Below the pieces are notes generated by a model. It saw only the letters and a list, made by a program, of their open reading frames with translations, was not told the origin of the DNA and ran no database searches. Made by a program: the position numbers and the translations under genes. A stretch of 64,000 nucleotides of DNA from the NCBI GenBank assembly GCA_013407085.1, contig JACCGJ010000269.1, forward strand, positions 124,001-188,000, written 5' to 3'. The stretch comes from Atriophallophorus winterbourni. Lineage: Eukaryota > Platyhelminthes > Trematoda > Plagiorchiida > Microphallidae. Of the stretch, positions 1 through 11,150 are shown piece after piece (position 1 is the stretch's first letter; every line of letters begins with the position of its first letter).

Positions 1-1199
1 CGATCCAGCGAATATCAATCCAGGATTTGGCCTTAGTTAAACACGTTCAGCACACATGCCATAGTGGGGTTGTTAACAAATTGGAAGTGATAAAGTGAGA
101 TGTGAGACCTTACACTGAACGAGTTCACGCTCAGACGGCTGAAAAAATAATGCCTGATAAGAATGTGGTCAACCAGTTAGATATGCCGGATTCGGTGTTC
201 AATTTTTCGGCAAATAAACATTGACGTTAAGGACACACCTTGCACACATGGATTAGGCGAGCACACTAATCAATCAACAGATTTTAATTATGCCTGCACA
301 CAAACAAAATTGTGTCCAATGATGCTGATGTCACCTGCTGTCTTAAAATGCTTACTGACCACAATGCATGCGAAATTTTAGTCAATTTCAATTTGGCCAG
401 GTAAGCACAATTCGAATCTCAACCCTGCTCTCTCAGTCAAGCAAACCTTTTAAGTCAGAAGCTAAATTTAATAAAAGCCGTTCAAACCGATGCACAACAT
501 ATTTAAGACAATTCGCTCTATTTGTGTATCAAGCTGAATATGTTCAAGACTGAACATGACAAGTATATGTTGACCAAATCCAACATCGCACCTGAATACA
601 TAAGCTAACTTTCCGTATTGATAACACAGCTTTGTTGTCTTGTGTATTCCCTATATTACCGTAAAGTAGTTGATCATTAGACTATTAAAACTTTGAATTA
701 CATTGAAGTTGAATTATTTGTACAGTGTTTTCGATCACCCGAAGGCCTGGACATTGCCGTTATTTTGATTGCTTGTCTTCGGCAAGCTCAATGGTAGAGT
801 TGTTCAAAATTAGGATATGCCATGTCTAATAGGCATAGGCGTATATCTTTACCTACTAATTTCATTGTTTTCTTCGACACAGGAGCTATATATGTTTCTT
901 TCGTTTGATGGATATGAATGCCGTGGAGAGTTCAGTGTAAGTAAAAAAACTGAACTACTCAAGAGCTAGTCATTTTTACCGTTTTTAGGGTTCAGGTTAG
1001 ATCTATTGCTTAGCTTGATCATACAACGGGTGAATGTTTTCAAATCAAGAAACGATAACTATGCTCACTGATAATTTTCCCATTCAACTGCCGAAATGTG
1101 AACAAAACCATTCAAGAATGTCATAAATATCATCACAGTTAAGTGATGATATTCGGTTTTCCAATCGTGCAAAGTATAATTTACTTGTTTCAATTTCAG
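1..1199. other. No recognisable gene; upstream part of the PYCR locus
   Basis: A/T-rich, with short open frames only. Possible donor-like sites at 401 (GTAAGC) and 914 (GTAAGT) were tested for the missing reductase exon; no glycine-rich nucleotide-binding loop was found in a compatible phase. Confidence 0.5.
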
Positions 1200-1264
1200 G
1201 TTCGGTGCAAGGGTCTCAGGTGACCATGACCGGTCGAACCGAGTTGAACAATTCAGAATCTCCG
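1200..1264 (+). CDS. PYCR exon (SQVTMTG part of the Rossmann domain)
   Basis: A 65-bp exon between a good acceptor (pyrimidine tract and CAG at 1197-1199) and the donor GTAAGT at 1265. The last two bases of a split codon are followed by 21 codons, VQGSQVTMTGRTEL..., which align with the strand after the first helix of insect P5C reductases (ASQVQVSGP). It leaves phase 0, which matches the next exon exactly. The other two frames either stop or break the phase. Confidence 0.7.
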
Positions 1265-4200
1265 GTAAGTTAGCAGTCCAAGCAATGTACGGATACCAAC
1301 TAACTATGTTGGTAGAAAAACTGGATGATTCTATTCGCGTATGGTTGTTTTTCACCGACTGATATTGCCGGTGGCAAGTGAGTAAATCGGCGCACCGGAT
1401 TAAAATAGCTCGACGCAGCGCTAGCCTCAGTGGGAAATATCAGTTCACCTAAATTGATTTAAAACATCTGCCAAAAGGGGCTGGATACATTGTGCGATAC
1501 GGCTTCACCAATGTCGTTTATTATGTGTATCAGAACTTATTATGTTGGATCTTGGAGTCATTTCGTTTTTAAATAAAACACAAAATACAGATTATAACAT
1601 ACAATGAAACTAAAAATTGTTCATTAAAATTATTCGCATATTTCGATTGTCTGCTCTTGTAATGCCTTTTATTAGTTGTTTATTCTGGTTCATATTGTTT
1701 GCAAGTTTTTCTGCTTTAAGCTATCAATGATGACGACTTACGATTTACACCTTTCTCGTTCGGAAGTTCTTCTAAACGGAAATTTCGCATATGCAGTCAG
1801 CTACTTCGATATGAAGAAGTATATGTAGCGCAATTTGCAATTTTGTTATACTACTAGATCACGTACATCATCAGCTATGGAGCCATATCAAATTACACAA
1901 CAAATGTAACCTCTCCAAACGAAAGTTCGGGCAATTGTCTCTTAATATCAATATTTATATTTATTTAGTTTTATTTATTATGATTAGTATTTTTGCATAT
2001 CATTACTTCACTCGACAGAAAATAATTTTATATCCACTCGGTTGGAGTAGTTTTTAGTAACGTTTCACTTCTGACACAGAAGCTTCGTCAGACCAAGGGT
2101 GAGAGTAAGGACAAGGGAACAAGTCAACCCACCACCTTTGTTTCTACCTTACCGTAAAGAAGCATATAGCAAGCCTTGGGGGTATCATGTTACGTAGTCA
2201 TGCCTACTACGATGTGCAGGCACATCAATTCAGCACAAGTAAACGCGGTCAAGGTCAGTTGACACTGTGGCCCACATGCGTAAAAGTACATAACTAATGG
2301 GGTTAAGGTTAAACGGGTGCTGAAGAAAAAACTAATTAACTATTAGGTATAAGGTGAATCAGAACTATTTACGCTCGCATTAGTATAGAGCGGCAGTTTG
2401 TGATGATTTCTGCCCCATGTACCTAACTAACCACTTAGCTATTTCGACCGCCTCCCCATGTAAGCGTTCGCCATGCGGTTTAATACCGCGCATTAACACT
2501 TTCACATTGTCTAGATCGACGTTGTGGCCTGTATGTAAAAATGCCGAATCACGAATTGATATTGTCCCGCGTGTGTCAGAAGTGAAACGTTACCCAACAC
2601 TGTTCTAACCGATTGCGCACAATTTTCTTTCCATTATGAATGCTGGATTGGTAACAAACAAATTCCAATCAATTGTTATATCCATTGTTTCAGCACTGTC
2701 AAGGAATTAGAAAGCTGAAAGACGTGAGTCTGTTTTTTATCTTCGCAAGTCATTTATCCTTTCGTATTTATGCTTTTAACTCGAAAACTATAAAAATTAA
2801 CTATCATTTCATGCTTTGCTTCACGCCATCTGATATGCTTGGACTAAACTGGCGTAGATTAAATTTGCTGTTTCGTGACCAGACGGAATGAGACTATCAA
2901 CAAGTCATTTTCCAAAGGGTTTTGTGACGGGTTTCATCGATTTAAAGTCAAAAGTTTATGTTTCGATAAACCAGCAAAAAGGTTGAGCTCCGCTATATCT
3001 ATTTGTCCAAGTATTCAAATTATCTCAATCTCGTCGCTGAAAAATCTATTAACGTTCTGCAAAAGTGGATTAGAAGCCATCCATTATGTCAGTTATTGGG
3101 CGACGTCGAGATCTAGACACAGATACATCCTCAAACCGAGTGTACGAAAACAAACAGGAGGTAGCCATCATTTAGGCAATCTTTATAGGAGTTATTAGTA
3201 AGCAGACTTTATAGGCTTTAAGATTGCTGACGAAGCAGCAATTCTTTGATAAAAAAAATGTACATCAGCATACAAGTAGTATGTTCAATTTGCAAGTGCG
3301 ATCGCGCACAATCAGCTCGTCAACTCGCTCTTGTTGCATGTATACTAGCGGCTGATACCGTGGGAAACTGTACGGAAAAATAAACTTAACTTTGATTGAA
3401 CAGAGGTAACATCTTGCACTAAAATGGAGGCATTAGCTAAGCTACTTTTACATCGAATAAGGTTGTGTTACACTTTACTGAATATCTTTACGAAACTTGA
3501 GAAAGGTATGATCAAAGTTGTTGTTGCTTAATGATTTCATGGAAGCAAAGAAGAGCTTAGCCAAAAATTTTGTTATACAACGTAGTATTCCGAATAATCA
3601 TATAGCCCAAGATTTTGCTGCCTTGAGATAATATATAAGATTTATATTCCCGTTAAAGCGATTATCAATGAAACAGGAGTATAGACACACATGATATATT
3701 TAAAACAAACGCGGAACCCGCTGGTTGTGGATTGAGATTGGCATTCTGATTTGAATCGGTGTCCAAGGTATGTTACGATTGAGGATGATGCGTTGTTGGT
3801 CAGCGCTGGCGTAAGCACGTTGTTCACCGAATAAGCAAAACATGCACTTAATCAGGGCACGACCTTGATAAATCGTACAAATCAGAGCGATATACTTCAT
3901 TAAAGCGCGTTTCATTTAATTAGCAAGCATACAGACAGCAACGTTGATCGGCATTGGATTCTCCTATTTTTCCAGTACTTGTGAATGTATACCTGAAGTA
4001 TTTTAGACGAAAGACGTTTGTGCAAAAGCCGTTTTGCCCAAGCTAGGTTGGCCTTATGCGGACCATACATTACTGATAATAAAGTGTAACATACTGAAAG
4101 CGTCTCTTAGGTAGTTGCATATATTGGAAAAAAGGATACAGTATAAAAAGGTAAACTAAATTGTCCTGCAAAGACGCACTTTCTATCTCTAAATGCATAG

Positions 4201-7200
4201 AGCATAGATTACTTAACAGCATGCTTAACTGCTGAGTGTCGTATATCGCTGTCTGTTTGTCTTGTACTGTCTTTTATATTATAAACTCGTGACCATATAT
4301 AAACGCATCCCTCTTCCTTTTCAGCCGTATATTGTATCAACAAGTTGTTTAAAGCCCAAATCTCGGATTTTCTTACTCTCTACTTGTTGGGTTCTCCATA
4401 ATCAATTCACCACAATTTAAACAACTTGTTGATACAATATACGGCTGAAAAGGGAGAGGGATGCGTTTATATATGGTCACGAGTTAATAGTATAAAAAGA
4501 CAGTACAAGACAAACAGACAGCGATATACGACACTGAGCTAGCACACAATTTCCTGAACTGTTGAACATATTATTGTTGTTTTTGCGGTTTCTTTGTTAA
4601 AGCTTCGCAACCAAGTCGATCCCAAAATTCACTGTCCACGAACACAGAAAAGGCTAAAATCCTATTGATCGTGAAATAACGATTTATTTGCTCCTGAATT
4701 GTGGAGATATAATAAAAGAGATTGAGCACCGCTTCTATATCACAGCTCGATAATTTCTAGAATGTTATAATCGATGAGGTATGGATAATGATTGTAAAGC
4801 GTTGTTCAATTCCAAACGAATAATTGAATCGGGCTGTCTTTCTTGGCTAGTGTGTAGTGCCCACTTACTTACTACTTAATTTAGTGCGACTATCTCCTCC
4901 TGGAGGATGAGTCGGCTTCATTGACGTCACGGATTGCAGCCACCCACGCTCGGCGGTTAGAAGCGAGATCCGCGCAGATTGTAAGCCAGGTCCGGTCCCA
5001 CGTGCGCCATCCGTAAACCGATCGTAGACCAAGCAGCTCCACGTCCGATCTCACGGTGGCGAGCCAAGTCTTCACTTGTCCTCCGCTACGAGAACGCCAT
5101 TCTGCGCAGGGTGTCGGTGATAGTGTCAGCCTGGTTAGTTCAGCGTCCGAGCGTCTCAGGATGTGGCCAAACCATCTCAGTCGGTGTTGCCGCAATATCG
5201 AACTAAGGCGAGGGATATCAAAACAACGGTGGCGAACCTCGTCATTCGTTACTCGCTCATCCCATCGAACATTGAGGATGCGTCGGAGACACCAGTGGTC
5301 GAAAACCTCTAGTTTCCATATATCCTCCACCCGCACAGGCCACGTCTCGCATCCATAGGCGAGAACTGGGCGAATCGCCGCTCTGTAGACGCGCAACTTT
5401 GTACGTCGGCTGATTTCTCTACGGCTAAATAGAACCCAACGCAGTCGCAAAAAGGCCGTGCGCGCAGATTGTAGACGGGTCGGTATCTCATCCCTGGCTT
5501 GACCTGACGGTAGCACGCACGAACCAAGGTAACGAAAAGTGTTCACCATCTCCAAGTTCTCGCCACCAATCTTGAGAGGCAGATGAGGTCCAGTGGCGGT
5601 GGTAAAATACTTAGTTTTGCGCGTGTTGATTCGTAGCCCCAGCATAGAAGCAAATGAGCTGAGGCGTTCCAGGGTGCCCATGTTCCAGCCAATCAACTAT
5701 TCGGACTGTTTTAATAGTTAGGAGCAATGCCTCCTAATAATCAAGCAATTGGTTAGATTCAAGTGTGAAAAAGGTTGACGGATGTAACCAGCAGCCTGTC
5801 GCTTCAGTGCTGTGAACATCAACAATGTTCTTTCCCAGTTCCTTAGCGTGACAAATACTGAATATTAAATAAACATTCCGTCACATTCAGATGACGTGAA
5901 TAGCACTGTATGTTGAGAAACCACTTTCTGTGGACCAATCACGAAATTACAAATGGCCTTGTATTGCAAATCTCATTCATTTAAACTTTGTTAGATGGTT
6001 GAACCCAAGTATATTACTAGGCATCCATCACAACTTTTGTTGAATCACGAAAGGACTGGAACATTGAATGCTGTGTTTTCGGACCACAAATCAATCAAGT
6101 CTCAAATCGGACCATATCAGAATGTCGAAGATTTGCACATATGAGTATATACGTTGCAATAATCAAAATCGCAAATCGTGTTCAATCTGTTCTTAACACG
6201 AAACCGGTCATGTGGTTTGCACTTTGATGGAAAACCGCGCAGATACGGATTATTATTTCATCGTCAACTAACATTACACATTATATAAGCTTCATGAAAA
6301 TTCGCTCAATTGCATTGTTAAATAAATATTTGAAATCGTTATTTTTGAATTACTTTGTAAAATTTGTTCGATATTAATGAATACCGGGCTTGCGTGAATA
6401 AACTTGCAATTGATCACAAACGTTCTTTAGGAATTCGGGATTAATTATATCCAAAACAACTCGGCTATGGCAAACGAAAGTGATGTAATATTCGCATGTG
6501 TCAAACCTGATGTTATTCTACCAATATTGGAGCAAATAGCAGAATGTCTGGAAAACAAGCTCCTGGTATCCGTGGCTGCAGGCACAACAATGAGTCAAAT
6601 ACGTAAAGTAAGCATTGCTATAAATTATCATTCGTGCTACTTAAATGATTTGAGTAGTACTTTAAAAATAAAGTATCAAACATTTCACCCGGAACCCGAG
6701 TCACCCACAAACGCATCAACTTTAGTTTAAAATATAGTTTAATTGTTAAGCGACGTGATGCAATTTATCGACCGAGATTTTTAACTTTTCTGCCAACTTG
6801 CAAGTCGTGACAACTTTGAACTGCATATATAACACTCGTACTTAAGGAATCGGGGATTTATGGTTAAAAATTTATAAATTAAAACACGAAAGAATTAAGG
6901 GATGAATGAAAATGTCAAAAATAATAGTAAATAACGAATAGAGTATATCGAATTTATGGTTCAGAAATGATGCTGTTTTGCATAAGTTCAGTTTCGCTTT
7001 AAATATCACCAGGGAAAGAGAGTCAACCACATGCTGAGCTAGGGAGTTCCAACGAAATATAACCCGTACGGCAAAATATGGTGCAGACATTCAATTCGGG
7101 GACTTGGGAGGTAAAGGTATGTCCGCGTGTTACTTTTCCATCACATACATCAAGCAAGTGTTTTAGTGGATGTCCTTCGGTAGACACAATACTAAAGGTC

Positions 7201-9861
7201 AAAGCAATATCGCATCATATCCTCATTTGGGTAAAGTCACTTAGACCCAGAAGTCGCAATTTTCTGTGTACGGAACATTGCGAAGACCCATCACTTACTT
7301 GGTTGGTGTGGCATAGATTTTATCAAAAAGAGCAATACCTTTTCGCAGCCAATGGGCCCAGACTTCAACCGCATACTCCATCGCAGGGCAAAGGTTCATT
7401 ATCCTTGTCCTATCGTGCAATCAGCACGAGGCCTATAGGACGATTTAGCGTTAAAAATGGGTATTGTAGCAGTCTTCTGGTATCATTGATGTAATGAAAT
7501 AAAATTCGTTGACCTTAGCGATTTTTATTGTTCGTGTTATTTCCAAAGAAGTTCCGCAAATCTTTCCTCATTCACACAGTCAAACACTTAGACAAATTAT
7601 TGGGCCTTGTTCACGGTATATTGTGGATAAAAATACAAAACAAGCCTCAATAAATGTCCACCACAGTGGATTATCTTGTTTTCTTGTTCATTTCATTTCA
7701 TTTTTGGGTATATAATCAAGTTTATTATTTCAACCCACCATATCAGTCTATTCGGTTCAAAAAGCTTATGTCGGAATGTGTGTTTCAATAGAATTGACTT
7801 TGCTAACGAGAAATTCATTTTCGGTTACACTGTGATTATGTTATTTAAAACGGAAGCCTAAAAACGTAAGAAACCGGATAGAATTGCTTAAGCCGCGATG
7901 ATTTATAAACTTACTGCGGAGCAACTACCAAAAGAAACCCGAATTGAAGCAAATACACGAATAGTTGTCGAAAAAGCGATTGGCTTTACAATTACGATAA
8001 GAAGGATAGATTAGCTCGCGTATAATCGCCAAGTTTCATCTTTTAAAAAGCTAAACTCCTGAAATTGAGCGCAAGCGCTGCGGGAGAGATTGTTCCTCCC
8101 GAATCGGACTGTTTAGTCATCCAAAAAGCTGTAAAACATGAAATTCATGCGATTGTGATGTACATCCATGGTCGACATCGACCGAAGGAGGCCAACAACA
8201 ACAACTACAATACACCCTTAATTCAACAATCATGGATTGGATTAAAACACTTGCTGTTGTTCTGTTTTGAGTGTACGCTATCCAGCATACAATCTTGACC
8301 TCCAATCATGCTGGCATTTCGTAGTCGGAATAAATTATCCTGCCGGTGGGAAACAGTATTGGAAACTTTGTATGCCTCGCATTCTCCTCCGTGTAAAAGT
8401 CCTGGGCCCAATCGTCTGAGGCGCATTTTCAAAACCATCGACAAGCTTAGAGACTCGATGGTATAAACGGTTCAGAAACAACATATCTTTTCGGAGCCTT
8501 GGTGTCCAGCATAGCCCAGAACCAGGTGTTCTTTATTAGACATTGGTCAACTTAGACCAAAGGAGGACAACAATAACAAAATTAGAGGAAACGATCTCGG
8601 GGAAAAACGTTCAAAGATTCATCAAAACATGTTTAGTGGGGGAGGTACACATTTGTAAACAGCTTCACATTGCAGCCTATTTTCAAACCATCCCAGACAC
8701 CTAGCTATGTTCGTACCATGCTACTAGCACACGAGTCAATCATCACCTCGACGTAATTATAAATCAATTCTGGATGTAACTGAATGTTCGATGAAATCAT
8801 GCGAATATGGTATCGATTCAAAATTTTGTGTAATTTCCAGACAAGAAGGTAACATGTTAGAACCCGTATCAAACAACACATTTTATTTCATGAAAGAATG
8901 CATTCTAATTGGAATATATCCAGGTGATACCAGGATCAACTCGTGTGATACGCGTCATGCCGAACACACCATGTCTCGTGCAGAAAGGAACCGCAGTGTA
9001 TGCGACTGGGCCGAACGTGTTGGAGGATGATTTGCGCGTTGTCCGCTCGTTGTTCGCGGGAGCTTGTGTGGTATTTGAACCGGTCCCAGAAACCATCATC
9101 GATGCGGCCGCGGGAATCTCCGGTTGCGGTCCAGCCTACGTGAGTGTGGATTCCAATTTTATCGTATCAGTGCAACAAGTCTCCCGTTTAACTATACAGA
9201 GCTTCTACCGAGAGAAGTAAAGAACGTTTGCGACGGCCCACCGAGGGTCAACTTAAATGATTTTGACATTGTGTGATTTGACGATTTTAAAATTCTTTAA
9301 TTAGTCATCGAATATTCGAACAAAACCGGATATGTGTTAGATTTTTACAGTGTAATACGACGAACATGCAAGTATTGGAGACTGGTCAATAACCGACCGA
9401 TTGCTCGCTTGAAATGTTGTGTAATTCACTCCGTGGATGTTTCACTGTTTCAGTAACCAGCCACAGTCGAGCATATAAACATATTCTGCTTTTAGATTTT
9501 CCTCGTTGCCGAAGCTTTAGCGGATGGAGGTGTACGAATGGGAGTTTCACGCCCATTGGCTATCAAACTTGCCATCGGAACCATCTTGGGGGCCGCACAC
9601 ATGATGGAAAAGACGGGCAAGAATCCAGCCACACTAAAGGCCAGTTGTCTTTTTATTCGAAAAATTGCTAAGCACCTTTGCAATTGTATGAAGTTCATTT
9701 TTCGGTTGTATGCTTCACACTTTCAGAATGACGTGTGTTCACCTGGAGGCGCTACAATCGCAGCGATCCATGCCCTTGAGCGAGGTGGTGTGAGGGCTGC
9801 CTGTATGGATGCGGTTCAAGCAGCAGCATACCGGTCCAAAGAACTGGCTGGGTCCAAATAA
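1200..9861 (+). CDS. Pyrroline-5-carboxylate reductase gene (PYCR3-like), 5 exons seen, 5' exon missing
   Basis: Predicted to reduce 1-pyrroline-5-carboxylate to L-proline with NAD(P)H, the last step of proline synthesis. Exons 1200-1264, 6431-6607, 8924-9139, 9496-9639 and 9727-9861 join in phase to about 244 residues; the family is usually about 270-280. Seen: the end of the dinucleotide-binding fold with ACVKPDV, the strand LLVSVAAGTT, RVIRVMPNTPCLVQKG, the dimerisation core GISGCGPAY, ADGGVRMG, and the family signature SPGGATIAAIHALE near the C-terminus. The sequence resembles PYCR3/PYCRL more than PYCR1 (for example NDVC before SPGG). The first roughly 30 residues, with the Gly-rich nucleotide loop, are absent; they must lie upstream of 1200 or outside the window. 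Stop at 9859-9861; AATAAA follows at 9874-9879. The intron after exon 4 is odd (see findings). Confidence 0.9.
2054..2096 (-). ncRNA. Hammerhead-like ribozyme motif at a Penelope-like end
   Basis: On the minus strand: stem I strand TTGGT (2096-2092), core CTGACGA (2091-2085), stem II CTTCTG/CAGAAG with a TGT loop and one bulged G, GAAA (2066-2063), a two-pair stem III AC/GT, cleavable triplet GTT, then ACTAA (2058-2054), which pairs with TTGGT over five positions (one G-U). All invariant bases are present (position 7 may be any base). Not folded by program. Confidence 0.6.
2057..2593. mobile_element. 537-bp element with perfect 22-bp inverted ends (Penelope-like remnant)
   Basis: GTAACGTTTCACTTCTGACA is the start of the left end (2057-2078), and its exact reverse complement is at 2572-2593. 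About 130 bp at the left (2057-2185) recur at 23050-23175. The left end carries the hammerhead-like core; the right end holds only its second half. Inverted terminal repeats with hammerheads are known in Penelope-like elements. No reverse transcriptase frame was found inside. Confidence 0.45.
2600..4230. other. PYCR intron sequence, nothing recognised
   Basis: Several open frames of 60-107 codons (for example 2875-3198 plus, 3700-3915 minus) show no family I recognise and have no splice context linking them to a gene. Composition is A/T-rich like the surrounding intron. Confidence 0.5.
4236..4534. repeat. Large inverted repeat, 118-bp arms, 62-bp spacer
   Basis: Left arm 4236-4353 and right arm 4416-4534 are reverse complements with about three substitutions and one single-base indel. 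The transcript of either strand could form a long hairpin. The arms have no relation seen to the neighbouring LINE. Confidence 0.9.
4870..5700 (-). mobile_element. RTE-like LINE 3' end, copy 1 (RT C-terminal half)
   Basis: An open minus-strand frame (5696-4890, 268 codons) encodes the region after the reverse transcriptase active site: SMLGLRINTRKTKYF, FRYLGSCVLPSGQA, YGCETWPVR, WCLRRILNVRWDERVTN, HRLRWFGHILRR, ending in NEADSSSRRR. These are typical of trematode endonuclease/reverse transcriptase LINEs. The copy is 5'-truncated just after the YADD box, which survives in copy 2 at 29440. The 3' end lies near 4870. Confidence 0.9.
5701..6430. other. PYCR intron, no gene seen
   Basis: A/T-rich. 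A fragment near 6195 (GAAACCGGTCATGTGG) resembles the hammerhead repeat family at 16936 and 26675, but the CTGATGA box is lost. Confidence 0.4.
6431..6607 (+). CDS. PYCR exon (end of nucleotide-binding domain)
   Basis: 59 codons, phase 0 at both ends, acceptor TTTAG at 6426-6430 and donor GTAAGC at 6608. It encodes the helix-strand unit with DVIFACVKPDVI and LLVSVAAGTTMSQI, typical of the NAD(P)-binding half of P5C reductases. Confidence 0.92.
6870..7490 (-). mobile_element. CR1-like LINE, C-terminal RT fragment, frameshifted
   Basis: Minus-strand pieces read MEYAVEVWAHWLRKGIALFD, MGLRNVPYTE and FAVRVIFRWNSLAQHVV, matching the thumb and C-terminal part of CR1-like LINE polymerases. Several stops and frame changes show decay. 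The 170-bp part at 7110-7280 recurs inverted at 10100-10270. Confidence 0.75.
7500..8050. other. PYCR intron, nothing recognised
   Basis: A/T-rich sequence with short frames and no homology that I recognise. Confidence 0.4.
8055..8215 (+). mobile_element. LINE 3'-end fragment with (CAA)n tail, copy A
   Basis: The run AAGEIVPPESDCLVI followed by a CAACAACAAC tail repeats the 3' end of the longer copy at 23965-24355. A shorter third relic with ACAACAATAACAA follows at about 8545-8580. Confidence 0.7.
8924..9139 (+). CDS. PYCR exon (domain junction and dimerisation helix start)
   Basis: 72 codons, phase 0. The acceptor is CAG at 8921-8923 and the donor is GTGAGT at 9140. It encodes VIPGSTRVIRVMPNTPCLVQ and ends with GISGCGPAY, where most homologues have Ser in place of the Cys (SGSGPAY). 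Confidence 0.93.
9496..9639 (+). CDS. PYCR exon (ADGGVRMG helix)
   Basis: 48 codons, phase 0, acceptor TTTTAG ending at 9495. It encodes FLVAEALADGGVRMG and continues to NPATLK. Homology predicts the end after Lys at 9639, but the next bases are GC (GCCAGT), so a GC-AG intron or a retained insertion must be assumed. Confidence 0.88.
9727..9861 (+). CDS. PYCR last exon with family signature
   Basis: Acceptor TTTCAG at 9721-9726. It encodes NDVCSPGGATIAAIHALE, the P5C reductase signature, then GGVRAACMDAVQAAAYRSKE and stop TAA at 9859-9861. Confidence 0.95.
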   Translation, partial: NDVCSPGGATIAAIHALERGGVRAACMDAVQAAAYRSKELAGSK

Positions 9862-9873
9862 TTATTCACTTAC

Positions 9874-9879
9874 AATAAA
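9874..9879 (+). promoter_or_regulatory. Poly(A) signal of the PYCR gene
   Basis: AATAAA starts 13 nt after the stop codon of the P5C reductase gene, in an A/T-rich stretch. It fits a short 3' UTR. Confidence 0.65.
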
Positions 9880-10059
9880 TTTTTACTGAAAAACGTTTTC
9901 TTCAGTGTAGTGGAAATCAGCCCATGAACGACGGACAACATATATGAGTTAGTTACGTGAGACAAGCAGAGCAGATCGAGGAAAAACGAGTTCAAGTAAT
10001 GACGCAGTCGAGCAGACTTATGTTGCCAACGGTAGACCAACACGTATCAGAGCCACTCC

Positions 10060-10290
10060 CGTGACGATAAATTAAGTCACATAGAAACAGACGTCGCAAG
10101 GTTCCGTACACTGAAAGATTGCGACGTCGTTGCCTATGTGACTTTACCCAAAGGAGGATACGGCGCGATATTATTCTGATCTATAGAATTGTGTCTACCG
10201 AAGGACATCCACTAAGACACTTGATTGATGTGTGTGATGAGAAAGTGACACGCAGACATATCTTATCCCTTGATCTGAGACTGCCCCCAA
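10060..10290 (+). mobile_element. CR1-like LINE fragment (thumb region)
   Basis: The frame at 10119 reads FTQRRIRRDIILIYRIVSTE, then HPLRHLIDVC and TRRHILSLD, the LEYRR-GDLI-YRI and TRGH region of CR1-like polymerases. It is the inverted partner of 7110-7280. Confidence 0.75.
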
Positions 10291-10329
10291 TACTGCTCAA
10301 ACTCGTTATTTCGTTGCACTCATGAATGA

Positions 10330-11150
10330 ACGACTCAGTCCATTTTAATAGTTTCAGTTCAGAAGCCCATAAAATACGCAGAGGCGTCAAACAGGGGTGT
10401 TTTAGCTCCCACGCTTTTCGGCATTTTTGCCCTGCTTCTGAAGCACGTTTTTTGGGCGAGAACAGAAGGCATTTACCTACGCACGCAAAGTGATGGAAAG
10501 CTTTTCAAACTGAACCGGTTGAGAGCACAAACCAAGGCACGGGATGTGCTAATCCGTTACCTGATGTATACCGACGATGTAGCCTTTATTGCTCACTCGC
10601 AAGAACACCTTCAGTCGTTAACAGATTGTTTTTCGTCGGCATGCGAAGACTTAGAAGAAGAAGAAATTGGCTTTATTCATATAAACGAAATTTCATCAGT
10701 TACAAAAATTTCACCAAATAATTTAAAACAAATTGACCGACAGGTCCCGATATCAATTTGTCGACTGAACAATGTTTCTTTTCCGTCTTGATTGATAGTT
10801 TCCACATGTGATCTAGTTTATTAACAAATGGTGTAACCAAAAGTTTTGAGAAAAATTTGTCACAACAATTCCCGGTATCTCGTAATTCGTTCAAAATTGC
10901 GCGTCGCAAATTGGCCTCAGTTGATACGAAAAAATGATGCAACTTGCCCACAGCTAGCGTTGACATTTAACGAAAAATGTTGAAAATACCTGCGGAGAAA
11001 TTAATTTTATGCATGAGCAAGACCAAAGTCATCGGGTCAAGGGAATGTATCGCTACCCATCATCTTTGTTTACAACTGCCAGCTTGAACCAGTACATCAT
11101 TTCACGGAAGTAGAAAGAATTCGTCCCGCGATCACTGACCTGTGAAATCG
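10330..11150 (+). mobile_element. LINE reverse transcriptase fragment, interrupted
   Basis: Pieces in changing frames read RRGVKQG, LAPTLFGIFALLLKHVF, EGIYLRTQSDGKLFKLNRL, then RYLMYTDDVAFIAHSQEHLQ with a TDD active-site variant (usually ADD). The continuation KTKVIGSRE is at 11015-11050, so 10660-10985 is probably a later insertion of unknown type. Confidence 0.7.

Noticed and set aside
341..400. Possible 5' exon of the reductase ending at a GTAAGC donor (401)
   Set aside because: None of the three frames gives the glycine-rich nucleotide-binding loop, so it cannot be tied to the gene.
853..913. Exon-like stretch between ACACAG and TGTAAGT
   Set aside because: The frame with the needed phase contains TGA, and the peptide does not resemble the reductase N-terminus.
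5056..5358. Open frame antisense to the RTE copy 1 (also 29809-30111)
   Set aside because: Shadow frame: the same antisense peptide appears in both RTE copies and mirrors the RT coding strand.
10700..10966. 88-codon minus frame between two LINE pieces
   Set aside because: No recognisable domain; probably part of an unidentified insertion.
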